NCBI GenBank assembly: GCA_002307145.1
Contig: DBTR01000055.1
Location: 406 to 14,452, forward strand
DNA length: 14,047 nucleotides
Direction of reading: 5' to 3'
Origin: Rhodospirillum sp. UBA1311
GTDB lineage: Bacteria; Pseudomonadota; Alphaproteobacteria; Rhodospirillales; Rhodospirillaceae
The stretch's first letter is position 1; each line of letters starts with the position of its first letter. Under the pieces are notes generated by a model. The model made no database searches. It was not told the origin of the DNA and saw only the letters and a program-made list of their open reading frames with translations. The position numbers and the translations under genes are program-made. Of this stretch, positions 7,220 to 13,274 are shown one piece after another.

Positions 7220-7809
7220 GATCCCAACCCCTCGGCGCCCGGCGCCTCTTCCTCGATTTGTTCGTCGATGGTGGAGCCGCCCGCAAGGCGGCGCACGGTG
7301 TCGGCGTCACCCGCCAGCGCGGCGAGGGAAACCCGGAGCATCAGCAGCACCACGGAGAATGCGAACCACAACCAGCCGCCGACCCACATCGCCTGCGGGA
7401 CCCACATCGGCGTGTGCAGCGGCGTGTTGGACACCGTGGCGCGGGTGAGGGATTCGTCCAGCACTCCCCAGGCGGCCTGCGCCGCGAACACCGCGAATAC
7501 CGCGAACGCACCCAGGGCGAGCAGGTCGAACGCCTGCCGCCCCCGGCTTCCAAGGCGGACATAGGCCGCGTCGATGCGGATATGGGCCTTGTGGAACAAT
7601 GCGTAGGCGAAGCTCCAGCTGGCCGAGATGCCGAGCACGTAGCCCGAATATTCGAAGCTGAGGCCGAGACCCCGGCCGACGAGCCGCCGCATCAGGATTT
7701 CGACGACGATCAGCGCGACCATCATCAGGAGCAACGCGCCGCCCGCCCAGGCAAGCCAGCGCGACACGCGCTCGGCCCTGGCGATCATGGCGTCGAGACA
7801 TCGGATCAT
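7216..7809 (-). CDS. dctQ: TRAP transporter small permease subunit DctQ
   Basis: A 197-residue membrane protein with four hydrophobic spans at about residues 18-39, 53-72, 93-115 and 137-160, the usual DctQ topology. The conserved KAHIRID stretch (73-79) follows the second span, as in the family. The C-terminal tail of about 30 residues is acidic (TIDEQIEEEAPGAEGLGS), somewhat longer than many homologues, and ends where dctM begins. It partners DctM in the membrane and contributes to docking of DctP. The start at 7809 lies 64 bp after dctP across a strong hairpin; the minus-strand GAGGACA stretch before the ATG supplies an SD (GAGG) at slightly long spacing. Confidence 0.9.
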   Translation of the reverse strand: MIRCLDAMIARAERVSRWLAWAGGALLLMMVALIVVEILMRRLVGRGLGLSFEYSGYVLGISASWSFAYALFHKAHIRIDAAYVRLGSRGRQAFDLLALGAFAVFAVFAAQAAWGVLDESLTRATVSNTPLHTPMWVPQAMWVGGWLWFAFSVVLLMLRVSLAALAGDADTVRRLAGGSTIDEQIEEEAPGAEGLGS

Positions 7810-7833
7810 CGGCGAGTGTCCTCAAGAGAGAAG

Positions 7834-7861
7834 GCCGGAACCGGGCGATCCCGGTTCCGGC
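7834..7861 (-). repeat. Intercistronic hairpin between dctP and dctQ
   Basis: GCCGGAACCGGG (7834-7845), CGAT, CCCGGTTCCGGC (7850-7861): perfect 12-bp arms and a four-base loop, 12 bases after the dctP stop. On the minus strand it is followed by a pyrimidine-rich CTTCTCTCTT stretch rather than a true T-run. Such hairpins after a binding-protein gene typically protect the upstream message or partially terminate, giving excess binding protein over permease. That role is inferred from position. Confidence 0.7.
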
Positions 7862-7873
7862 GCGAACATGGGA

Positions 7874-8941
7874 TCAGGGCTTCTTGGCGACGAGACCGAC
7901 GGTCTTGCCGACGGTGTCGTTCCACTTGGTGACGTAGGCGGCATCGGTGCGGCCCGCCCAGTTCGGCAGGACCTTTTCGGTGAGCAACTTGCGCGCCAGG
8001 GCGACATCGGCGTCGGAGACCGGAACCAGCTTCATCGCACCCGGCTTGCCGTGCTTGCAGGCGGGCTCGCCGGTGCCGGTGAGGCAGGCGACGCCCTGCT
8101 GGCTATCCTCGTTCGCGGCTTCCCACACCGGGGCCTCGAACTTCTCCTCGACTTCCTTGGTCAGGAAAGCCTGGGTTTCCTTGTCGAGGCTGTTCCATTT
8201 CTTCAGCGAGATCGCGGTGACGACATCGTCCCAGCCGCCCATCGGCATCGGATAGAGCACCTTCGAGACTTCGTGCCAGCCCGAGGAATAGCCCGAGAGG
8301 CTGCCGGTCACGGCACAGTCGATCACACCGCGCTGCAACGCGCCCGGAACCTCGGAGAACGCCATGGTGACGCTCTCGGCGCCGATCGCATTGAGAAACT
8401 CGGCAGCCGACCCGCCGCTGGAGCGGACCTTCAGGCCCTTCAAGTCGGCAAGGCCCTTGATCTCGGCGTTGCAGAACAGGATCTGGCCGGGATACGGCAC
8501 CACCGCCAGAACCTTGGCGTCGAAGCGCTTGGCGAAGGATTCGTCGAGCACCGGCTTGTAAGCCATCGCCACCGCCTTCGCGGCCTTGGCGTCGGGAGCC
8601 AGCATCGGAATGTCGAGGCCCTCGACTTCCGGCGCGTCGGCGACGGTGTAGTCGGCGACCGTCGCGCCGATGTCGAAGACGTTCTTGGCGAGGATGCGGT
8701 AAACTTCCGCGCCCTTCAGGCCCATCTGGTCGAAGGTGGTCACCTCGACCTTGACCTTGCCTTTGGCATCATCCGGCAGGGTCTTGCTCCAGAACGGCTG
8801 TTCGAACTGCTTGTAGAGGGTCAAGCCGCTCCAGCTTCCGACATAGGTGAAGCTCGCGCCCTTCATCTCCGCGCTCGCCGCCGCCGATCCGCACACCGTG
8901 GCGATCGCCACGGACGCCATCAAACCTTTCCAGCCACGCAT
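7874..8941 (-). CDS. dctP: TRAP transporter periplasmic substrate-binding protein DctP
   Basis: A 355-residue exported protein, the substrate-catching component of the TRAP system. The N-terminus MRGWKGLMASVAIATVCGSA followed by AASAEM is a Sec signal with probable cleavage after ASA (about residue 24). The mature part has the DctP layout, including GLKVRSSGGSAAEFLNAIGA (169-188); R173 is placed like the arginine that salt-bridges the substrate carboxylate in characterised members. ALQRGVIDCAVTG and GWDDVVTAISLKKWNSL follow. A CLTGTGEPAC segment (C286 and C295) is unusual and could hold a disulfide. The start is certain: a strong SD GAGGAGG sits five bases before the ATG at 8941. A longer in-frame read into the upstream gene is artefactual. 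It starts 23 bp after the DUF1445 gene. The substrate is probably a carboxylate. Confidence 0.93.
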   Translation of the reverse strand: MRGWKGLMASVAIATVCGSAAASAEMKGASFTYVGSWSGLTLYKQFEQPFWSKTLPDDAKGKVKVEVTTFDQMGLKGAEVYRILAKNVFDIGATVADYTVADAPEVEGLDIPMLAPDAKAAKAVAMAYKPVLDESFAKRFDAKVLAVVPYPGQILFCNAEIKGLADLKGLKVRSSGGSAAEFLNAIGAESVTMAFSEVPGALQRGVIDCAVTGSLSGYSSGWHEVSKVLYPMPMGGWDDVVTAISLKKWNSLDKETQAFLTKEVEEKFEAPVWEAANEDSQQGVACLTGTGEPACKHGKPGAMKLVPVSDADVALARKLLTEKVLPNWAGRTDAAYVTKWNDTVGKTVGLVAKKP

Positions 8942-8964
8942 TCTTGCCTCCTCGTTCGAATTTT

Positions 8965-9801
8965 TCAGGAAACGCAAAACTCCACCCCCGCAACGCCGCC
9001 ATCGGTGATCGCGGCGTTGCGAATATCGGTTATCAGCATGTGGCCCGGGTCGTGGGCGATGGCAAACGGCAGGCCCGCCTTCTCCAGCACGGCCTGCGGC
9101 GTCACGCCGCAAGCCCAGAACACCGGCACCTCCCCCGCCCCGATCGGCACCGCGTCGCCGTATTCGGGCCGGGAAATGTCGCGGATGCCGATCGCCGCCG
9201 GATCGCCGAAGTGGACCGGCGCGCCGTGAGCCAAGGGCATCTTGTCGGAAAGGCAGATCGCGCGGATCGCGTCCGCCGGAGCGAAGGGCCGCATGCTCAC
9301 CACCAGGGGCCCGGCGAAGCGGCCGCGCGGCGCGGTGGCGATGGCGGTCTTGTACATCGGCACGTTGCAACCGCAGTCGATGTGGCGCACCGGCAGACCG
9401 GCGTCGCGCAAGGCATGCTCGAAGCTGAACGAGCAGCCGAGGACGAACGTCACGAGGTCGTCGCGCCAGACCTTGGTGAGATCGCTCACCCGCTCCACCG
9501 CCACGCCGTCCTTGAAGATCTTGTAGCCGCAGACGTCGGTGCGGATGTCGAGGTCCGCCGCGACGCCTGGGATCGCCACGGCCCCCGGCTCGGAGACCCC
9601 GAGCAGGGGGCAGGGCTTGGGGTTGGCCTTGCAGAATTCGAGGAAATCGGCGGCGAATTCGCGCGGGACGATCGCGAGGTTGGCCTGGACGTAGCCGTCC
9701 GCCATGCCCGCCGTCGGCGCGTCGAGCGCGCCCGTGCGGATCAGGCCGCGCACCTCGGCGGCGGACATTGTCCGCAAATGTGAGGGATCGATCGACTTCA
9801 T
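8965..9801 (-). CDS. DUF1445 family putative hydro-lyase
   Basis: A 278-residue soluble protein, first structural gene of the operon. It has the family landmarks: ADGYVQANLAIVPREFA (34-50), FLEFCKANPKPCPLLGVSEPG (53-73), DIRTDVCGYKIFKDG (85-99), FVLGCSFSFEHAL (119-131), HIDCGCNVPMYKT (141-152) and FWACGVTPQ...AHDPGHMLITD (228-259). The length fits bacterial members annotated as putative hydro-lyases (Bacillus YcsI type). The related domain occurs in vertebrate D-glutamate cyclase, which makes 5-oxo-D-proline, and ycsI lies among 5-oxoprolinase genes, so chemistry on a glutamate- or lactam-like acid is plausible. Here no oxoprolinase (pxpABC) genes accompany it. The ATG at 9801 is preceded by GGAGA at workable spacing. 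Confidence 0.85.
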   Translation of the reverse strand: MKSIDPSHLRTMSAAEVRGLIRTGALDAPTAGMADGYVQANLAIVPREFAADFLEFCKANPKPCPLLGVSEPGAVAIPGVAADLDIRTDVCGYKIFKDGVAVERVSDLTKVWRDDLVTFVLGCSFSFEHALRDAGLPVRHIDCGCNVPMYKTAIATAPRGRFAGPLVVSMRPFAPADAIRAICLSDKMPLAHGAPVHFGDPAAIGIRDISRPEYGDAVPIGAGEVPVFWACGVTPQAVLEKAGLPFAIAHDPGHMLITDIRNAAITDGGVAGVEFCVS

Positions 9802-9865
9802 CGCGCGTCTCCATGCTCCGTCTGGATGTCATGGTGACAAAAGCGATGGATCACGTCCAAGTGCT

Positions 9866-9891
9866 ATTCCTGATGCGTTCCGATCAGGATT
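9866..9891. repeat. Inverted repeat between lysR and DUF1445 gene (possible operator)
   Basis: ATTCCTGAT (9866-9874), eight bases, ATCAGGATT (9883-9891): nine-base arms with eight matches. It lies two bases past the lysR stop and about 65 bp upstream of the DUF1445 start, in the 92-bp gap that would hold the operon promoter. A smaller dyad TGTCA-TGG-TGACA (9827-9839) is closer to the start. No convincing -35/-10 pair is visible. The longer repeat is a plausible LysR binding site or a lysR 3' hairpin. Confidence 0.4.
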
Positions 9892-9893
9892 GC

Positions 9894-10793
9894 CTATTCA
9901 TTGAGCTTTGCCGCCGCGTGCTCATTTGCTGTGCGATAGGCGAGATCGCAGACCGCGCGCGGCAGCGAGGTATCGCTGGCGTGGGGGAACGACGCGGTGA
10001 AGGTGAGCGCGGGCAGATCCACCGCGACCTTGAGCGGCACCAGTTCGCCCGCTTCGAGTTCGCGCTCGACCACGCCGCGCGGCAGGGCGCACACGCCGAT
10101 GCCGTCGACCGCCATGCGGACGATCGTCGCGATCGACGAACTGTTGTGGATGCGTGGGCGCAGGCCCGCCGCACGGAACAGGGTTTCGAGGTCCATGTGG
10201 GGGCGCGAGCTGCGCGGAAAGGTGATCACCGGAATCCGGGCGAGTTCGTCGAGTTGCAGCACCCCCTCGGGCAAGACCAGGCGCGGGCTGCCGAGCCAGA
10301 CCAGGGGATAGGTGCCGAGCGGCAGGTTTTCGATCTCGGGGTTGGCGACCGGGCCCATCAGGAAGGCGATGTCGATCTCGCGCGCGGTGAGGCGGCGCAG
10401 CAGATTGACGGTAATGTCGATGTCGAGTTCGAGGGAGAGCGCCGGATAGATCTGGGCGAGGCGCTCGATCAGATGCGGCAACCAGGTGTGGACGATGGTC
10501 TCGACCACCCCCAGCACGATCGTGCCCTGGATCGCCGCCGGGTCGCCGATCTTGGTTTCCATCTCGCCCTTGAGCGCGAGGATCCGCTCGGCATAGGGGA
10601 TCAGGTCGCGGCCTTTCGGCGTCAGTGCGACGGCGCGGGCGTTGCGCTCGAACAGGCGCACGCCGAGTTCGTCCTCCAATCCCCGGATGCGGGCCGACAC
10701 CGAGGGTTGGGTGGTGTTGAGGCGGTCCGCCGCAAGGCGGAAGCCGCCGAGGCGGGCGATCCAGAGAAAGGTTTCGAGAGCGCGAAAATCCAT
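9894..10793 (-). CDS. LysR-type transcriptional regulator
   Basis: A 299-residue LTTR. The N-terminal winged HTH is clear: MDFRALETFLWIARLGGFRL, then AADRLNTTQPSVSARIRGLEDELGVRLFER (about 21-50) and ALTPKG. A linker helix and an effector-binding domain follow from about residue 90 (GTIVLGVVETIVHTWLPHLIERL ... DIAFLMGPV ... MAVDGIGVCALPRGVVERELEAGELV). I chose the ATG at 10793 because the HTH then begins at once; an in-frame ATG 46 codons upstream would run into the btuB promoter and encodes nothing family-like. The SD is weak (AGG in TCAGGTCC). It precedes the catabolic operon on the same strand, divergent from btuB, and most likely controls the operon with a pathway compound as co-inducer. 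This is inference from position. Confidence 0.92.
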   Translation of the reverse strand: MDFRALETFLWIARLGGFRLAADRLNTTQPSVSARIRGLEDELGVRLFERNARAVALTPKGRDLIPYAERILALKGEMETKIGDPAAIQGTIVLGVVETIVHTWLPHLIERLAQIYPALSLELDIDITVNLLRRLTAREIDIAFLMGPVANPEIENLPLGTYPLVWLGSPRLVLPEGVLQLDELARIPVITFPRSSRPHMDLETLFRAAGLRPRIHNSSSIATIVRMAVDGIGVCALPRGVVERELEAGELVPLKVAVDLPALTFTASFPHASDTSLPRAVCDLAYRTANEHAAAKLNE

Positions 10794-10918
10794 GGGCAAC
10801 GGACCTGACCGGGAAAATACCGGAGGAGTGTAGTGGGAACCCGGGCTAAGGAAAAGGATCGCTTGGATTTTCCGGCCTTGGCGCGTGCCGGGCGCGGGCG
10901 AATCCCCCCACGACATGT

Positions 10919-10932
10919 AATGATATAGCATT
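10919..10932. repeat. Near-palindrome AATGATATAGCATT (possible operator)
   Basis: Fourteen bases symmetric except at one pair, in the lysR/btuB divergent region, ending six bases upstream of the btuB -35. An ACATGT palindrome (10913-10918) abuts it. An AT-rich island in otherwise very GC-rich DNA, placed where an activator or an autoregulating LysR could bind. The rest of 10794-10938 shows a CCGG-N7-CCGG repeat (about 10809-10823) and only a weak candidate lysR promoter (TACACT without a good -35). Confidence 0.3.
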
Positions 10933-10938
10933 TGGCGC

Positions 10939-10967
10939 TTGACCGGCGCGGGGGCGGCGATTTATAC
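10939..10967 (+). promoter_or_regulatory. btuB promoter (-35/-10)
   Basis: TTGACC (10939-10944), a 17-base spacer and TTATAC (10962-10967) give a strong sigma70-like promoter. The predicted start near 10974 falls just before the cobalamin aptamer, as expected for a riboswitch-controlled message. Confidence 0.7.
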
Positions 10968-10979
10968 CCGCCATCAACC

Positions 10980-11157
10980 GTTGGTGTCCCGGGACCGCCC
11001 TGGGATGAAAAGGGAATTCGGTGCGGCGTGGCGACACGCCAATTCCGGAGCTGCCTCCGCAACTGTAAGCGGCGAGCGCGCGATCACATACCGCCACTGG
11101 GAAACCGGGAAGGCCGATCGCAACGCCCCGACCCGCGAGCCAGGAGACCTGCCGATG
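10980..11157 (+). ncRNA. Cobalamin (B12) riboswitch aptamer
   Basis: The conserved blocks occur in the right order: ATGAAAAGGGAA (11005-11016), GCTGCCTCCGCAACTGTAAG (11050-11069) followed by CGGCGAG, CACTGGGAAACCGGGAAGG (11095-11113) and the B12 box GAGCCAGGAGACCTGCC (11137-11153). It directly follows the btuB promoter and precedes a BtuB-type receptor, the classic target. Adenosylcobalamin or a related corrinoid should reduce expression. Outer boundaries are approximate because the P1 helix was not resolved by eye. Confidence 0.96.
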
Positions 11158-11204
11158 GACGTCGCTCGACCGGGTGCGGAGGCACGCGGAGGACGGTCTT
11201 TCAA

Positions 11205-11302
11205 CCGTTGCGGTGACGTGAATTTCGCGCCGCAACGGGGATTCCCCCAGCGCGGCATCGGCTTTCCGGAACGCGGAGGACGCCCGCGTTCGCAATGGGG
11301 GA
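11205..11302 (+). promoter_or_regulatory. Riboswitch expression platform and btuB ribosome binding site
   Basis: Downstream of the aptamer, CCGTTGCGG (11205-11213) pairs perfectly with CCGCAACGG (11230-11238). TCCCCC (11243-11248) is complementary to the SD GGGGGA (11297-11302), and the enclosed GAACGCG/CGCGTTC hairpin (11269-11275 / 11285-11291) would bring them together. No T-run follows any stem, so control is probably at translation initiation. The SD is five bases before the ATG and decides that start. The first arm's GTTGCGG also complements the aptamer core CCGCAAC (11057-11063). Confidence 0.5.
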
Positions 11303-11307
11303 CTCTC

Positions 11308-13197
11308 ATGCCCAAACCTTCCCGCCTCGCCCTGCTCGCGACGATCTCGCTCGCCGCCCTCGCCACCCCCGCCGACGCGGCGGAAAACCTCGGCACGATG
11401 ACGGTATCGGCCAACCGCACCGCCACCGACGTCGCCCAGACCGGCAGCTCGGTCACGGTGATCACCGCCGAGGAGATCGCAAAGAAGCAGGCGGTCACCG
11501 CCCTCGACGTGATCAAGGACGTGCCCGGCGTTCACCTCGCCAGTTCCGGCGGCGCGGGCAAGACCACCTCGCTGTCGATCCGCGGCATCTCGGCGAAAGG
11601 CGTGCTGATCCTGATCGACGGCATGAACGTCGCCGACACCTCGAACCCCCAGCCCTATTACGACCTCACCAACCTGCCCGCCGACGCGATCGCCCGCATC
11701 GAGGTGCTGCGCGGCAGCCAGAGCACGCTCTACGGTTCTTCGGCGATGGGCGGGGTGATCTCGATCACCACCAAGTCCGGCAAAGGCGAGGGCAAGGCGC
11801 TCACCGGCGAGGGCGGCGTCGAATGGGGCAGCCGCGCCACCGCCAAGAGCTTCGTCAACGCGCGCGGCGAGGCGGGCAACGTCTACTACAGCGGCGGCGT
11901 CTCGGGCTTCACCACCCAGGGCTGGGACATCTCGAAGGACGGCCCCGACGAAGACGACAACAGCAAGAACGGCAGCGCCAATCTCCGCGTCGGCGCGGAC
12001 CTGATCAAGGACGTCGGCATCCTCGACCGCGTCAACGTCGAGGTTCTCGGCCGCTACCTCAAGGCCAAGACCGAGCTCGACGGCTGGGGCACCACCGCCG
12101 CGATCGACAACGACTCGACTCAGCGCACCCTCGAGAAGGCGGGCAAGATCAACGCCAATGTCGACCTGTTCGACGGCGTTCTCGCCAACAGCTTCTCGGT
12201 GGCGCAGTCGCAGACGCGGCGCGACCTGTTCGACGCCGACCCGTCGTTCGGCGGGCAATACTTCTACGACGGCGAAATCACCAAGTACGAATACCAGGGC
12301 ACCCTGAAGCCGGTCGACCACAACACCCTGGTGTTCGGCGCCGACAGCCAGCGCGACCACATGGAGACCAACCTCGTCGAGGCGCACTCGGTCACCAATG
12401 ACGGCGTCTACGGCAACTACATCCTCGGCCTGCTCGACGACAGCCTGACCCTGACCGCGGGCATCCGCCACGACGACCACGAAACCTTCGGCGGCCACAC
12501 CACCTGGCGCACCAGCGCGAGCTACCGCATCCCCGAAACCGGAACCCGCCTGCATGCGGGCTACGGCACCGGCTTCCGCGCCCCCAGCCTCTACGAACTC
12601 TACTCGCCGTTCTCGTTCGGCTCGCCGAGCGGCAACCCCGACCTCAAGCCGGAGGAAAGCCAGGGCTACGACGTCGGCTTCGAGCAGTCGGTGCTCGACG
12701 ACCGCCTCACCTTCGGCTCGACCTTCTTCAACAACCGGCTGAAGAACGCGATCGGCTACGCCTTCGGCACCGGCTACTACAACACCGCCTCGGCGCGCGC
12801 GTACGGCTTCGAGAACAGCGTCACCGCCGAGCTCACCAGCGAACTCTCGCTCACCCTCAACCACACCTACACCCAGGCGCGCGACAACGACACCGGCCAG
12901 GTGCTGCCCAACCAGCCCCACCACACCGGCAACGCGCGGCTCGACTACACGCCCTCGGAAGTCTCCGGCCTCGACACCTGGGTCGCGACGCGCACCGCAA
13001 GCTGGAGCTACGACAGCGGCACCTCGACCTATCTCGGCGGCTATCTGGTGTGGGACCTCGGCGCGTCGTACGCGATCAACGACTGGGCGAGCGTCTACGG
13101 CCGCCTCGAAAACATCGCGGACAAGACTTACGAAACCAAGGGCGGCTACGCCGAGGGCGGCCGCGCCGGGTTCGTCGGCGTGCGCGCCAAGTTCTGA
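11308..13197 (+). CDS. btuB: TonB-dependent vitamin B12 receptor, BtuB type
   Basis: A 629-residue outer-membrane receptor. The signal peptide MPKPSRLALLATISLAALAT ends near PADAAE (residue 25). LGTMTVSANRT (28-38) occupies the TonB-box position, like the VVTANR of E. coli BtuB. A plug domain runs from about 42 to 156 (SVTVITAEEI ... GVLILIDGMNV ... IARIEVLRGSQSTLYGSSAMGGVISI) and a 22-strand-type barrel fills the rest, with aromatic-rich alternating segments, a NTASARAYGFENS strand, and the final ENIADKTYETKGGYAEGGRAGFVGVRAKF ending in the expected terminal Phe. Length is close to BtuB (about 600). Substrate assignment rests mainly on the cobalamin riboswitch directly upstream. No btuFCD or TonB genes are in the window; a terminator-like hairpin follows, so it seems monocistronic. 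Confidence 0.93.
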   Translation: MPKPSRLALLATISLAALATPADAAENLGTMTVSANRTATDVAQTGSSVTVITAEEIAKKQAVTALDVIKDVPGVHLASSGGAGKTTSLSIRGISAKGVLILIDGMNVADTSNPQPYYDLTNLPADAIARIEVLRGSQSTLYGSSAMGGVISITTKSGKGEGKALTGEGGVEWGSRATAKSFVNARGEAGNVYYSGGVSGFTTQGWDISKDGPDEDDNSKNGSANLRVGADLIKDVGILDRVNVEVLGRYLKAKTELDGWGTTAAIDNDSTQRTLEKAGKINANVDLFDGVLANSFSVAQSQTRRDLFDADPSFGGQYFYDGEITKYEYQGTLKPVDHNTLVFGADSQRDHMETNLVEAHSVTNDGVYGNYILGLLDDSLTLTAGIRHDDHETFGGHTTWRTSASYRIPETGTRLHAGYGTGFRAPSLYELYSPFSFGSPSGNPDLKPEESQGYDVGFEQSVLDDRLTFGSTFFNNRLKNAIGYAFGTGYYNTASARAYGFENSVTAELTSELSLTLNHTYTQARDNDTGQVLPNQPHHTGNARLDYTPSEVSGLDTWVATRTASWSYDSGTSTYLGGYLVWDLGASYAINDWASVYGRLENIADKTYETKGGYAEGGRAGFVGVRAKF

Positions 13198-13240
13198 TCC
13201 GGCCCACGGCGGAGCGGACTCTACGTCACCCGACCCGCCG

Positions 13241-13274
13241 CGCCCGGGGGAGCCAGCTCCTCCGGGCGTTCCTT
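13241..13274 (+). terminator. Probable terminator after btuB
   Basis: A 12-bp stem (13241-13252 with 13257-13268; one G-U wobble at 13248/13261) with loop CCAG is followed by TTCCTT. The U-tract is imperfect, but stem strength and position 43 bases past the btuB stop support an intrinsic terminator. It overlaps the end of the convergent threonine aldolase gene by two bases; on the other strand no T-run follows. Confidence 0.7.

Noticed and set aside
3824..9229. Long plus-strand open frames across the minus-strand operon (about 3824-5407, 5813-7564, 7787-9229)
   Set aside because: They are Arg/His/Gly-rich low-complexity translations antisense to clearly identified genes, as expected from high GC at third positions.
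8942..9832. DUF1445 and DctP read as a single fused protein from a long frame starting at 9832
   Set aside because: In the frame of dctP the upstream part is an Arg-rich shadow; the true DUF1445 frame is different, and dctP has its own SD and signal peptide at 8941.
10794..10931. 46-codon N-terminal extension of the LysR regulator
   Set aside because: It would overlap the divergent btuB upstream palindrome and adds no family-like sequence before the HTH.
10846..12924. A 692-codon open frame antisense to btuB
   Set aside because: Composition is the mirror of the btuB codon bias, with no recognisable domain; btuB on the plus strand is full length with signal peptide, plug and barrel.
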